DNA from: SIO4C1 sp039820425
GTDB lineage: Bacteria; Cyanobacteriota; Cyanobacteriia; Phormidesmidales; Phormidesmidaceae
Direction of reading: 5' to 3'
Assembly: GCA_039820425.1 (NCBI GenBank)
Contig: JBCBQD010000009.1
Coordinates: 1-47,208 of the forward strand
DNA: 47,208 bases
The position numbers were made by a program, and so were the translations under genes. Each line of letters starts with the position of its first letter. Position 1 is the stretch's first letter. The notes under the pieces are model-generated. The model did not search any database and was not told where the DNA came from. It worked only from the letters and a program-made list of their open reading frames with translations. Shown here piece by piece: positions 1 through 9,062 of the stretch.

Positions 1-797
1 GAGTGGTGTGTGGATAGCCGGAGGGTCGGTTTATTACCGGGCAAGATGTCAATCTGGGGCCTGAGGATGTTCGCACTATGCGTCAGGTCACAGATTATGT
101 GGTCGGCACCCAAGCGCACGACGGGGGGCCTGCGATCGCAACCGCTCAAGGGGTTTTACTGGGTCTCAAGGCAGCGGTTACATTCCGCTGGCAGTTAGCA
201 TCACTCAAGGGCTTAAAAGTCGCCGTTCAAGGGTTAGGTAATGTGGGAAAAAAGCTGTGCCACTACCTTTACCAGCAAGGGGCACAGCTTTTTGTCAGCG
301 ATCTGGATACGCAGAAAACAGAATTTGTACAACAACAGTATCACGCCACCGTTGTTCCCCCCAGTCAGATTACAACCCTGGAGGTGGATGTGTTTTTACC
401 CTGTGCGATGGGGGGGGTAATCCATCCATCGATGCTACCTGGTCTCAAAGCACCCATCATTGCCGGGTGTGCCAACAATCAGTTAGAGGATGCCCATCGG
501 GATGCAGCGTTGCTTAAGCAAAAAGACATTCTTTACTGCCCTGATTTTGTAATCAACTCAGGCGGACTCATTAATGTCTACCACGAGCTCATTGGCTATC
601 AGTCCGTCAGAGCAACGGAGCACATTCATAGCATTTATGGCACATTGCTAGAAATTTTTAACTGGGCCAGACATTTCGATATCTCAACCGTTGAAGCTGC
701 TCAGCAGGTTGCTCATTGCCGACGGTTACACAGTTACACGGCTACAAAACATTGTACCGATTGCCTCCCAGAAAGTGCCATAGGTAAAGTCTCATGA
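1..797 (+). pseudogene. Leu/Glu/Phe/Val dehydrogenase, 3' part, probably frameshifted
   Basis: The readable frame from 18 encodes the C-terminal NAD-binding half of an amino-acid dehydrogenase (oxidative deamination of a branched-chain amino acid or glutamate). It contains a GRFITGQDV-like segment, then the dinucleotide fold VQGLGNVG, and CAMGGVI and NSGGLINVYHE segments typical of leucine dehydrogenase relatives. The N-terminal catalytic half lies outside the window. The same frame is closed by TAG at 15-17, while frame 1 reads VDS just before it, where the family has a VxSLGGRF-like run. That suggests a small indel near 18-27. The C-terminal tail after about 690 also matches the family poorly. 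The gene overlaps the next one by ATGA. A base error at the window edge would give the same picture, so the pseudogene call is tentative. Confidence 0.6.
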
Positions 798-1846
798 AAA
801 GACCGGCTAGATATCCATGGCCCGCAAGCCAGATCTCTTTCATTCTACTGATCGCTTTGACTGTCTGGACAACCTGGCTATTAGTGCTTTCACCCAGCGT
901 AGCGCTTACGAAGCTACTCGATAACTGGGAAGTTGCCCTCACGATGACATTGGGTTCGATGGTGGCTGGGGCCACAAGTTTAGGCGGTGGTGCGGTTGCC
1001 TTTCCTATTTTTACAAAGGTTTTAGAAGTTGATCCTGCCGCTGCCAAAGCATTTTCTTTAGCGATTCAAAGCGTTGGTATGGGTGCGGCTACGATTGTCA
1101 TTATCTTTAACAAGATTGAAGTCGATTGGAAAATTATCCGGTGGGGAAGTCTTGGGGGAATGCCAGGCATTTTTCTGGGTTTGGGAACCGTATCACCTTT
1201 ACTCTCTCCGCCGATCATCAAATTTTCCTTTACACTAATGCTGAGCAGTTTTGCCGTGATCCTGCTAGCGACCAATCGCTGTGCTCGCCAATGTCACACC
1301 CAGGTACCCATTTGGACTCATCGGGAACAGGGCATTGCCCTGGGGGCTGGTTTCTTCGGAGGCATCATTAGTGGCTTGATCGGAAATGGGATTGATATTG
1401 TTATGTTTGCTTTGATGGTGTTGCTTTTTCGAGTGAGTGAAAAAGTGGCAACGCCGACCTCCGTCATTTTGATGGCTATCAATGCCCTGGTGGGTCTTGT
1501 TCTACAACAATTTGTTTTTAGGTCCTTTGCTGAACCGGCCCTCAGCTATTTCTTGGCGGCCATTCCCGTGGTGGTAGTGGGAGCACCCTTGGGGGCAGTC
1601 CTTTGCACAAAACTTAGCCGCCAGGCAATCGTGAATAGTTTGGTTGGACTGATCGCAATTGAGCTGGTGAGTTCACTGATCTTGATTCCCCTTAATACTT
1701 CAATCATCTTGACGGGAATGGGTATCTTATTAGTTTTTTCTGCCTTAAGTTATGAGATGACTCGCATTCGGCATTATGAATTTCCGGCTGATGCAAAGCA
1801 TAGAACAGTATCCTGTAAATGCATCAAGGTTTCAAGACTACGCTGA
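794..1846 (+). CDS. TauE/SafE family permease (probable sulfite or organic anion exporter)
   Basis: This 350-aa protein is very hydrophobic, with about eight to nine predicted membrane segments. It contains the family hallmark GSMVAGATSLGGGAVAFP near residues 53-72 and a second glycine-rich half-repeat, GAGFFGGIISGLIGNGIDIV. TauE/SafE (DUF81) proteins are inner-membrane carriers, often linked to sulfite, taurine or sulfoacetate. The substrate here cannot be told from sequence. The start overlaps the stop of the dehydrogenase remnant by four bases (ATGA), which suggests former translational coupling. The family call is firm and the substrate is open. Confidence 0.88.
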   Translation: MKRPARYPWPASQISFILLIALTVWTTWLLVLSPSVALTKLLDNWEVALTMTLGSMVAGATSLGGGAVAFPIFTKVLEVDPAAAKAFSLAIQSVGMGAATIVIIFNKIEVDWKIIRWGSLGGMPGIFLGLGTVSPLLSPPIIKFSFTLMLSSFAVILLATNRCARQCHTQVPIWTHREQGIALGAGFFGGIISGLIGNGIDIVMFALMVLLFRVSEKVATPTSVILMAINALVGLVLQQFVFRSFAEPALSYFLAAIPVVVVGAPLGAVLCTKLSRQAIVNSLVGLIAIELVSSLILIPLNTSIILTGMGILLVFSALSYEMTRIRHYEFPADAKHRTVSCKCIKVSRLR

Positions 1847-1904
1847 CGGAAACGGTTAGACCTGAGTCAGCAGGCTGTGTTGCAAAAAAGCGATACCTTT
1901 TGTG

Positions 1905-2722
1905 ATCGGTTAAACTCATCACCGGAGTCGCCCCCGGTGATGGTCTTCAGAACCGGACGTGCCTGTTTCCAAACATCCGGCTCCTCAACGACTTGGTGAT
2001 TGACAAACAAACCGATCACCACCAATAATTACCGCTCGGCAGCGGATTTGGCGTGGTGACAATGCCTGTGTAGGAGTTGCCAATTCAGGGCGACATCGAG
2101 ACCGCCCTGAGAACGAGGGATAATGTGGTCGAGTTCAATGACATCTCCGTGCATGAAAAACAAGTTGCAAGCATTACAGCGACCCTTCTGACGTTTGAGC
2201 AGACGAGCGGTTCTGGGGCTAATGAGCGGAGATTTACCGCGTCTAGTGGCCCAGTAGAGCCAATCGCCATCATAAGGACTGCGAGCCCCCTGCACCTTGG
2301 TAAAGCGCCGGATGGGCGTGTCCGCATGGCTGGTCAATCGAATCCAGTAGTCGTGACCCGAGCGAGCGGCAAAGACCCAATTGGCGTTGTCAAGGACATG
2401 CCAGTACTTTTGATTCACCCATCGTCTACATTTCTTCGGATGCCTTCGCCTAGCCCAACTCTGTAGGATGGCGAAGAGAGTAGCCGAAAGATCGGAAAAG
2501 GTGCGTTTACTCGCTTGAGTGGAGTAGTAGCGACACCAGCCGCGAATGACTGGGTTGAGATGAGCGATCAGAGCGGCTTGAGGTGCCGCTCGGTGAGAGC
2601 GCACAATCTGTGCCAGTTGTTGGCGGTGCTGTTTAAGCTTTTCCTTAGCGGGTCTGATGAGTGTTTTGAAGCCTAGCGGAGTCCCTCTGCAACGGCCAGT
2701 TTGGTTTTTGCCGACGGGGTAT
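1905..2722 (-). mobile_element. Group II intron, 3' fragment (maturase end plus domains V and VI)
   Basis: On the minus strand this holds the 3' end of an intron-encoded protein followed by the ribozyme 3' domains. Domain V is at 1950-1983 and a domain VI-like hairpin is at 1917-1942. The exact 3' splice site is not determined but should lie near 1905-1915. The 5' part, including the reverse transcriptase domain and domains I-IV, is absent. The intron is interrupted at about 2722 by the ISKra4-like element, and the bases beyond that element (4177 onward) do not continue it. It is therefore a dead intron. Confidence 0.75.
1917..1983 (-). ncRNA. Group II intron domains V and VI
   Basis: Read on the minus strand, 1983-1950 folds as a textbook 34-nt domain V: GAGCCGGA pairs with TCCGGTTC (one G-U), then a CG bulge, an upper stem TGTTTG/CAGGCA, and a GAAA tetraloop. 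Directly 3' of it, 1942-1917 forms a 9-bp perfect stem CATCACCGG/CCGGTGATG, as expected for domain VI. The seen pairings fit the bacterial group II consensus well. Confidence 0.85.
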
Positions 2723-2754
2723 GGAAGCGGAATAGATTTGCAGTAAGCAAACAT
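2029..2754 (-). pseudogene. Truncated group II intron reverse transcriptase/maturase (X and HNH domains only)
   Basis: The 241-aa reading frame matches the C-terminal half of intron-encoded proteins. The maturase X region IAHLNPVIRGWCRYYS is near residues 64-79, and an HNH endonuclease domain ends the protein, with CNAC, ELDHIIPRSQGG and a final HCHH. The reverse transcriptase core with its YADD box is missing. The first dozen residues are encoded by the end of the neighbouring IS element, so the ATG at 2754 is not native. It is a distant relative of the complete intron protein at 19 kb, not a recent copy. Confidence 0.8.
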
Positions 2755-4176
2755 CCATGATAAATTCCCTTCAGTTAGGGAGTAGGGCTGTGGAATACGA
2801 ATTGCGTGTGGTGGTTGAGAAAGTCGAGGTCAGTTCTCAAAGGGTGGTGAAGCAAGACACCCTCAAAGTCTACGACGTGCAAGCCCCTGAATCAATACTA
2901 GAGCTAGGTCTGCGTCACGAAGAGCAGATCTCACTGTTAGAAAAAGTGCAGAATTCAATCTTGGCCGAACAATCAAAATTGATCGACCCAGGCCATGACG
3001 TGTGTCCCAAATGTGGTCAAAAACTCAGCAAGCTAGGATTCACAAAGTCAAGCTTTCATGGGGTATTCAGTGACCACAAAGTCGGGATCCAAAAACATAA
3101 ATGTCGGAATTCTGCGTGTGATTGGCAAAGCTCGCCGACGACAACATCGGTATTTGGTACCTCTATCCATCCTGACCTAGCCAAATTGCAATGCGAACAA
3201 GGGAGCTTGTATAGCTACCGGGAGGCTCAGCTCAATCTGGAAAAGTTAACGGTTCATCGTCGTCGGGTGAATAATCATAACCAAATCAGGCAGATTACAG
3301 ATGCTGTGGGCGAAAGGCTAGCCGAAGAAAATCTCAAACCTCCAGCCAAGGCGGACTGTGCTGCTCTGACTGATAAACTCATTGTCCAAGTCGATGGGGG
3401 ACATATTCCCACCAAGGATAAAGATAAACGTAGCTTTGAGGCCCTTTCTGCTGTTGTCTATCGACCAGAGAGTATCCGAATCATCGACCAACATCATCGC
3501 GAGATTGTGCACAAAAGCTGTGCGCTCTCGACCAAAGATGACAACCTGGCGACGATGAAAACATATCTGCTCAATGCGGCACTGAAGCAAGGTATGGACA
3601 AGAACACGGTGGTAACGGCCCTGGCTGATGGGGCCAATAATTGTTGGTCAGTGCTGTTGGGCCTAGAGCCTCAGTGCAAACAACTGCTCTGTATTTTGGA
3701 CTGGTTCCATATTGGCAAAAAGTTCCAGAATGTTAGGAGTGCTGTGGAAGATGGATTTAAGGACACCTTGGAGCGAGTCAAATGGACCTTATGGCATGGC
3801 AAATCTGATGAGGCACTGGCCAAATTAAAAATGCTGATGACTAATGTCACAGATGCCAAGAAACAAGCGAAGCTGAAAGGTTTGTATGACTATCTGAATC
3901 GCAATCAAGCCTATCTGATTAATTATGAAGAACGAGAGCAATCAAATCAGACTTATACCAGCCAAACGGCTGAATCTCACATCGAATCGATCATCAATGC
4001 CAGGCATAAGAAGAGTGGCAAGATGCAATGGACCCGAGAGGGTGCCCATAAAGTTCTACAAATCAGAGGCATGATTGCCGACAATGGATGGGATAACAGA
4101 TGGCAAGGTGCTGTCCTATCTGCCCTCAACGTAGCCGCATAACATACTCTATTTACTGCAAATCTATTCCGCATCC
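2723..4176 (+). mobile_element. ISKra4-like insertion sequence
   Basis: Perfect 20-bp terminal inverted repeats, GCGGAATAGATTTGCAGTAA at 2727-2746 and its complement at 4153-4172, bracket one transposase gene. With one mismatch the repeats extend to 2723 and 4176. I see no clear target-site duplication in the flanks, which suggests a deletion after insertion or old decay. The element sits inside a group II intron remnant. The transposase frame is intact, so the element may still be active. Confidence 0.82.
2757..4142 (+). CDS. ISKra4 family transposase
   Basis: This 461-aa protein has an N-terminal zinc ribbon (CPKCGQ at about 82-87 and CRNSACDW further on), a central VQVDGGHIP segment giving a likely first catalytic Asp, and LADGANNCW and ILDWFHIGKKF segments found in cyanobacterial ISKra4-type transposases. 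A conserved ESIINARHKKSGKMQWTREG stretch lies near the end and would hold the last acidic residue. The ATG at 2757 follows the left inverted repeat directly, and the stop at 4140-4142 is just before the right one. The full length and lack of frameshifts point to a functional enzyme. The family name rests on recognition, not on a search. Confidence 0.8.
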   Translation: MINSLQLGSRAVEYELRVVVEKVEVSSQRVVKQDTLKVYDVQAPESILELGLRHEEQISLLEKVQNSILAEQSKLIDPGHDVCPKCGQKLSKLGFTKSSFHGVFSDHKVGIQKHKCRNSACDWQSSPTTTSVFGTSIHPDLAKLQCEQGSLYSYREAQLNLEKLTVHRRRVNNHNQIRQITDAVGERLAEENLKPPAKADCAALTDKLIVQVDGGHIPTKDKDKRSFEALSAVVYRPESIRIIDQHHREIVHKSCALSTKDDNLATMKTYLLNAALKQGMDKNTVVTALADGANNCWSVLLGLEPQCKQLLCILDWFHIGKKFQNVRSAVEDGFKDTLERVKWTLWHGKSDEALAKLKMLMTNVTDAKKQAKLKGLYDYLNRNQAYLINYEEREQSNQTYTSQTAESHIESIINARHKKSGKMQWTREGAHKVLQIRGMIADNGWDNRWQGAVLSALNVAA

Positions 4177-4378
4177 GTTTGCGATCGCCGTATCGATGAA
4201 ATACCTTAAGATCTGAGGATTGAGCACCTGTAGGCCGATGCTGCTCAGCAAGGTAACCGTCAACCAAAGCACTCGACCCCTGCTCCGGCGTCGTCTTTAT
4301 GAAGGCTGTAACATCAGCATGAAGGGCCCGGTAAACAATGCGATAGAATACACTTGTTCCGGTCGGTGGTGTAGACTC
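4177..4378. other. Intergenic stretch with no recognised gene
   Basis: Lies between the ISKra4 element and the Uma2-like gene. A minus-strand reading frame crosses it into the transposase, but its protein matches nothing I know. It does not look like the missing 5' part of the intron. It should hold the promoter of the downstream gene; I see no convincing one. Confidence 0.3.
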
Positions 4379-5161
4379 ATGACTCTCTCTAAGCCCCAAC
4401 CTGCCCTCTCCCTACCCGATCATCGGCAGCTGCCCGAGTCGGACGGTACCTTTGTGAAAAATTTTCAGGAACATCCCCAGAGTCTGCTGCTGACGAGTGC
4501 CATCCGTCCTGTCTTAGAGGCGCTGCATCCAGATGGTCGCTATGCTATCGGCCAAGACTGCGGCATCTATTGGCGACTGACCGAGCCACCTGAGCGGGGT
4601 GCAGAGGCTCCCGATTGGTTTTATGTGCCCAACGTTCCCCCCCTGCTGAATGAAGAACGACGGCGTTCTTACGTGATGTGGAAAGAAATCATTGCACCCC
4701 TGATTGCCATCGAATTTGTCTCTGGAGACGGGGCCGAAGAACGAGATGCCACCTCACCGTTTGCAGGTGACGACTCAAAAGCAGGCAAGTTCTGGGTGTA
4801 TGAACAGGCTATCCATATACCTTTTTATGCCATCTATGAAGTTGACAAAGCCGCTGTCGAAGTCTATGAACTGGTGGCTCAAAGCTACCAAAAATGCAGC
4901 CCAAACGAACGCGGCCACTACCCGATACCCCCGCTAGGGGTAGAGCTAGGCATATGGCAAGGAACTTACTTTAACCAGCCTTTACCGTGGCTGCGCTGGT
5001 GGGACAGCGAGGGGAACCTGCTACTGACAGGGGATGAGCTGGCTAAGCAAGAAAAGCAGCGAGCTGAGCAAGAAAAGCAACGCGCTGAGCAGGAAAAGCA
5101 GCGAGCAGACCGCTTAGCAGATCGGCTACGTGCGATGGGGATTGATCCAGACGAGGTTTGA
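4379..5161 (+). CDS. Uma2 family (DUF820) endonuclease-like protein
   Basis: 260 aa from the ATG at 4379, the first start that gives the usual family N-terminus; an upstream TTG at 4220 would add unlike sequence. Uma2 proteins have a PD-(D/E)XK nuclease-type fold and are massively expanded in cyanobacteria. Candidate active-site parts are the Asp in EAPDWFYVPNV, the Glu in IAIEFVSGDG and the Lys in KAGKFWVYEQ. The C-terminus is a charged coiled coil made from three near-identical EKQRAEQ heptads, encoded by a 21-bp tandem repeat at about 5047-5105, then the common ending LRAMGIDPDEV. The function of the family is not well established. It stands alone here. Confidence 0.82.
   Translation: MTLSKPQPALSLPDHRQLPESDGTFVKNFQEHPQSLLLTSAIRPVLEALHPDGRYAIGQDCGIYWRLTEPPERGAEAPDWFYVPNVPPLLNEERRRSYVMWKEIIAPLIAIEFVSGDGAEERDATSPFAGDDSKAGKFWVYEQAIHIPFYAIYEVDKAAVEVYELVAQSYQKCSPNERGHYPIPPLGVELGIWQGTYFNQPLPWLRWWDSEGNLLLTGDELAKQEKQRAEQEKQRAEQEKQRADRLADRLRAMGIDPDEV
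5047..5105 (+). repeat. 21-bp coding tandem repeat
   Basis: Nearly three copies of a 21-bp unit encode the repeated EKQRAEQ heptad at the end of the Uma2-like protein. This is the normal way such tails vary in copy number. Confidence 0.8.
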
Positions 5162-5216
5162 CAGGAATTATTCTGATAGCCTTTTTCACCAGATGCCAGG
5201 TCTCTGCTAAACTCAT

Positions 5217-5237
5217 TTAATGAGAATAAATCTTATT
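5217..5237. promoter_or_regulatory. Possible Fur-box-like site upstream of the araC-type gene
   Basis: TGAGAATAAATCTTA at 5221-5235 resembles a 7-1-7 Fur box (TGATAAT-N-ATTATCA) with a good left half (6/7) and a poor right half (4/7). Its position about 30 bp before the iron-type AraC regulator makes iron control plausible. The match is weak. Confidence 0.35.
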
Positions 5238-5262
5238 AAATTCAGATTCAAGCCTGAATAAT

Positions 5263-6276
5263 ATGGCGATCGAGCTGACCGATTTAGACTTTCAAGATTT
5301 AGAAAGGCAGGCCCAGCAGCGGGGAGAGCAGATCTATCAAGCGGATGAGTTTGGTGTTTTACAGAGATTGCCAAAGCAGCTGGGGGAGGGGTGCGATCGC
5401 ACATTCAACCTCCGCAACGGGCTCATGGTGAGCATTCGTAAAGGGACGCTGAGGCAGTCGATCCGTCATCTGCACCAGCACGAGTCTCGGTTCCCGCTGG
5501 TGGCTAAGTTTTATCTATCGGGCATGTCCCGGGTGCAGACGCTGGATGCTTCTGATATTGACCGCGACTATCAAGAGCGGGCTGGCTGCCACTATCTCTA
5601 TCACCTGCCTGACCATACCGAAGTTGAAGAGTGGCCTGCGGATGAGCGACTTAGCGTTATTTATGTGTCTGCTGATCTGGATTATTTCAGTGCCTTTGGC
5701 GCAGGGAAAACGAGCCTGCCAATGTCGCTGCAAAATCTGTTAGCAGGGGATAGAGCCCAGCGATTTCATCAGCCGTTAGGTCGGATGACGCCACACCTAC
5801 GGCAGCTGGTGCAAACCATTCTGAACTGTCCCTATAGGGGGCTGATGCAGCAGCTATATTTAGAGAGCAAAGCTTTAGAGCTGCTGACTGCCCAGTTTGC
5901 AGCCTGGACTGATCGGCAATCAGAGGCGGTCGCTGTGTCACTCTCTAACGGAGATATCAATCAGCTACACCAGGCCCGAGACATTTTGACCCAGCGGGCA
6001 AAGCAACCGCCCTCGCTGATTGAACTGGCCCGCCTGGTTGGGCTGAACGATCGCAAGCTCAATCAGGGCTTTCGTCACCTGTTTGGGACAACGGTGTTTG
6101 GCTATTTGCAAGAATACCGCCTACAGCAGGCTAGGGAGCTATTGCAAGACAATCACCTGACGGTTTCAGCAGTCGCAGCCACGGTCGGCTATCGAAACCC
6201 GGAAGCGTTTAGTACAGCCTTTCGACGTAAGTTCTCAGTGAGCCCAAAATCCTATCAGCTCAGTCGGCGAGGCTAA
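5263..6276 (+). CDS. AraC family regulator, PchR-like (siderophore-responsive)
   Basis: 337 aa. The C-terminal hundred residues form the double helix-turn-helix of AraC/XylS proteins: IELARLVGLNDRKLNQGFRHLFGTTVFGYLQEYRLQQARELL, then a second helix pair ending GYRNPEAFSTAFRRKFSVSPKSY. The N-terminal 220 residues resemble the ligand-binding part of PchR-like regulators, which sense ferric siderophores and activate receptor genes. The gene lies 128 bp before the TonB receptor in the same direction. Paired CAAAGA repeats spaced 21 bp sit in that gap and again before the MFS gene, and are likely its binding sites. PchR-type function is inferred from context and fold. Confidence 0.85.
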   Translation: MAIELTDLDFQDLERQAQQRGEQIYQADEFGVLQRLPKQLGEGCDRTFNLRNGLMVSIRKGTLRQSIRHLHQHESRFPLVAKFYLSGMSRVQTLDASDIDRDYQERAGCHYLYHLPDHTEVEEWPADERLSVIYVSADLDYFSAFGAGKTSLPMSLQNLLAGDRAQRFHQPLGRMTPHLRQLVQTILNCPYRGLMQQLYLESKALELLTAQFAAWTDRQSEAVAVSLSNGDINQLHQARDILTQRAKQPPSLIELARLVGLNDRKLNQGFRHLFGTTVFGYLQEYRLQQARELLQDNHLTVSAVAATVGYRNPEAFSTAFRRKFSVSPKSYQLSRRG

Positions 6277-6290
6277 AAAAGTCGCGCTGA

Positions 6291-6317
6291 CAAAGAAAAA
6301 AGTCGGTTTCGCAAAGA
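6291..6317 (+). promoter_or_regulatory. Direct repeat CAAAGA x2, 21-bp spacing (candidate AraC-type operator)
   Basis: CAAAGA occurs at 6291-6296 and again at 6312-6317, exactly 21 bp apart, two helical turns. Direct repeats at this spacing are the classic half-site arrangement for AraC proteins. The stretch ACAAAGAAAAAA-GTC-GG is shared almost base for base with a second site at 10215-10242. It sits 15 bp after the stop of the AraC-type gene and upstream of the receptor gene. Confidence 0.6.
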
Positions 6318-6404
6318 TTGTCGCTGTCGCTGCCGCCTATGATGCCCTTACTTAACCGGAATTGCTTGCATTAGCGTCCGGTTTGTGTGAGTGAGTGAGG
6401 CGAT

Positions 6405-8954
6405 ATGAAACAGCTAGGCACGTTTTCGACACTGCTGCTGCTGACAGCACTGCCTGCTTTTGCGCAGACGCAGCCAGCAGCAGCGGATCCAGAGAGGGAG
6501 GCAGTCAGGGTGCTGGGTGAACGACTGGCTCAAAGTGAGCCAGCCCCAGCTGAGCCGCCTCCGGCTGAGCCAGCCGCTCTGGTAGAAATTACTGATATTC
6601 AGCTCACGCAGACAGAGACGGGCTTTAGTCTGCTGCTAGAGACCCAAGGTGAGCTATCTGCACCTGAAACTTCGACGACCGGCAATGCGGTGATTGCCGA
6701 CATTCCCAACGCGGTGCTGCGATTGCCCGAGGGGGATGACTTCTTTGCTAGCGATGCGGCTGAGGGTATCGCGCTGGTTAACGTGACCAGCCTACCGAAT
6801 AATCAGGTGCGAATTGCGATTACTGGAACCGACGCGCCGCCTGCAATTGACATCAGCACAACAGCCGACGGCCTGACCGTAAGCGCAACCCCCGGAGACC
6901 CGACAGCACAGCCCCTGGATGATGCGATTCAGATTACCGTGACAGGAGAGCAAGACAACGATGACTACTTTGTACCGGAGGCCAGCACCGCGACGCGCAC
7001 CGATACGCCCCTGCGTGATGTGCCTCAATCGATACAGGTGATTCCGCGTCAGGTGATTGAAGATCAGCAGGCGATTGGATTGGAAGATGTGCTCGAAAAC
7101 GCTGCTGGAGTGACATTTTTAGGAAATAACGCAGGTCGCGGCCTCAGATTTAGTATTCGTGGATTTGATGATCCTCCTGTGCTGCGTGATGGCTTCCTCT
7201 TGCCTACATTTATTGGAGACGCCGCTGAGCCAGAAGTTGCGAACCTAGAGCGTGTGGAAGTTCTGAGGGGGCCTGCATCTGTTTTATATGGTCAGGCGGA
7301 ACCAGGAGGCGTAATTAATTTGGTTACTAAGCAACCCTTATCGGAACCGTACTATAACCTTCAATTCCAAGCGGGCAATGGCGAATTTATCAACCCGAGC
7401 ATTGATTTGTCGGGACCTTTGACAGCAGATGGTCGCCTGCTCTATCGATTAAATGCCCTGTATCGACAAGAAGATGGTTTTCGCGATTACGACAACAATT
7501 TTGAGCGATTCTTTATCGGCCCAACGTTGACCTGGTTGATTAGCGATCAGACTGATTTGACCGTCAACCTGGAATATATTGACGATAGGGAGCCTCTTAA
7601 TGCTGGTCTGATCCCTTTCGGAGATGGCATCGAACCGATCCCTCTGGATCTAGTACTCAACAACCCTGACGATACCGTTGAGCAAGATTATCTGAACATT
7701 GGGTATTCTCTAGAGCATCGTTTCAGTGAAAACTGGCAACTGCGTAATCAGTTTCGCTTCACCTCTAGCAACTATGAGACCGACGTTTTTCCAATTGGGC
7801 TTTTTATAGACGAATCTACGGGAATTCTGACCCGCGCATTTACATTTCAAGAAACTGAAGTAGATACTTACTCGCTTTACACCAACATCGAGGGCAAATT
7901 CAACACGGGCTCTGTAGAACATACGCTGTTGGCCGGGATTGATTTGACTCGTTGGAATCAAGATGGTCTATCAGGGTTTGATCCTGACGCTACCTCTCTA
8001 ATCAACATATTTGATCCAGACTATCCGGATCCTTCATCCTTTCCAACAAAGGACAGCCTTCCCCCCTTTGATTTTCTTAACAATCCGATTGAGACAGACC
8101 AGCTGGGAATTTACCTACAGGACCAAATTGATCTTCTAGATAACTTGATTGTAGTTGCAGGGCTGCGTTACAACACTGTTAATCAAGAAACAACTGACCG
8201 TTTCACTGATGCTGTAACAGAGCAATATGATGATGCTTTTATTCCGAGAATTGGAGTTGTTTACCAGCCCATTGAACCGATTTCTCTGTACGCCAACTAT
8301 TCCCGCTCATTTGTGCCAAATTCGGAAACTGATGCCGATGGAAATTTTCTAGACCCTGAAGAGGGCGAAGGATTTGAGGTGGGTATTAGAGGTGAGATTA
8401 TCGAGAATCGACTTGCAGCAACACTCGCTTACTTCGATATCACCAAACAAAATGTGGCAACCCCTGACCCTGATCCAGACAACCCTTTTTCCTCAGTTGC
8501 GACTGGAGAACAAAGGAGTCGAGGGGTTGATTTCAACTTGACTGGTGAAATCTTGCCAGGGTGGAATGTTGTCGCTTCTTATGCTTACATTGATGCAGAA
8601 GTCACTGAAGATAATAATATCGATCTTGTCGGCAATCGACTATTTGGGGCTCCCGAACATAGTGCTAGTTTGTGGACAACTTACGAAATTCAGTCCGGAG
8701 ACTTGCAGGGGCTGGGCTTTGGTTTAGGGGTTAATTTTGTGGGAGAGCAGCAGGGTGATTTAGACAACAGTTATCAGATAGACAGCTATTTTCTCACCAA
8801 CGCAGCTATCTTTTACCAACAAAATGATTGGCAGGCCCAACTCAATATTGACAATATATTCGACGTTGACTATGTTCGCGCTTCTGGTGTTAGAAACGGC
8901 ATCAATCGAGGTGATCCACTAACGGTCAGAGCATCTGTCTCTTACACGTTTTGA
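6405..8954 (+). CDS. TonB-dependent siderophore receptor with AMIN domain
   Basis: 849 aa, outer-membrane receptor for a ferric siderophore. Signal peptide at residues 1-20 (ending ALPAFA); AMIN domain about 60-160 (starting VEITDIQ), an extra periplasmic module common in cyanobacterial receptors that is thought to bind cell-wall polymer. A TonB-box-like DAIQITVTG lies near 173-181, then the plug at about 195-310, including RDVPQSIQVIPRQVIEDQ, FSIRGF and the LRGPASVLYGQAEPGGVINLVTK block. The rest is the 22-strand barrel, ending in phenylalanine (SVSYTF) as outer-membrane proteins do. The gene follows the AraC-type regulator and precedes the binding lipoprotein. The ligand is not known. Length and motifs are complete. 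Confidence 0.93.
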   Translation: MKQLGTFSTLLLLTALPAFAQTQPAAADPEREAVRVLGERLAQSEPAPAEPPPAEPAALVEITDIQLTQTETGFSLLLETQGELSAPETSTTGNAVIADIPNAVLRLPEGDDFFASDAAEGIALVNVTSLPNNQVRIAITGTDAPPAIDISTTADGLTVSATPGDPTAQPLDDAIQITVTGEQDNDDYFVPEASTATRTDTPLRDVPQSIQVIPRQVIEDQQAIGLEDVLENAAGVTFLGNNAGRGLRFSIRGFDDPPVLRDGFLLPTFIGDAAEPEVANLERVEVLRGPASVLYGQAEPGGVINLVTKQPLSEPYYNLQFQAGNGEFINPSIDLSGPLTADGRLLYRLNALYRQEDGFRDYDNNFERFFIGPTLTWLISDQTDLTVNLEYIDDREPLNAGLIPFGDGIEPIPLDLVLNNPDDTVEQDYLNIGYSLEHRFSENWQLRNQFRFTSSNYETDVFPIGLFIDESTGILTRAFTFQETEVDTYSLYTNIEGKFNTGSVEHTLLAGIDLTRWNQDGLSGFDPDATSLINIFDPDYPDPSSFPTKDSLPPFDFLNNPIETDQLGIYLQDQIDLLDNLIVVAGLRYNTVNQETTDRFTDAVTEQYDDAFIPRIGVVYQPIEPISLYANYSRSFVPNSETDADGNFLDPEEGEGFEVGIRGEIIENRLAATLAYFDITKQNVATPDPDPDNPFSSVATGEQRSRGVDFNLTGEILPGWNVVASYAYIDAEVTEDNNIDLVGNRLFGAPEHSASLWTTYEIQSGDLQGLGFGLGVNFVGEQQGDLDNSYQIDSYFLTNAAIFYQQNDWQAQLNIDNIFDVDYVRASGVRNGINRGDPLTVRASVSYTF

Positions 8955-9062
8955 CATGATTGAATTGACGCTCAAAATCACAGGCTTACTACTAACTTAT
9001 AGACAGGAGAATGGAAACAGAGAGTCTGTTTAAAGTATGAATTTAAGAGGTTGACTCTAAAC

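Noticed and set aside
3977..4399. Minus-strand 140-codon frame overlapping the ISKra4 end
   Set aside because: Half of it is antisense to the transposase, and the rest matches neither an intron protein nor another family.
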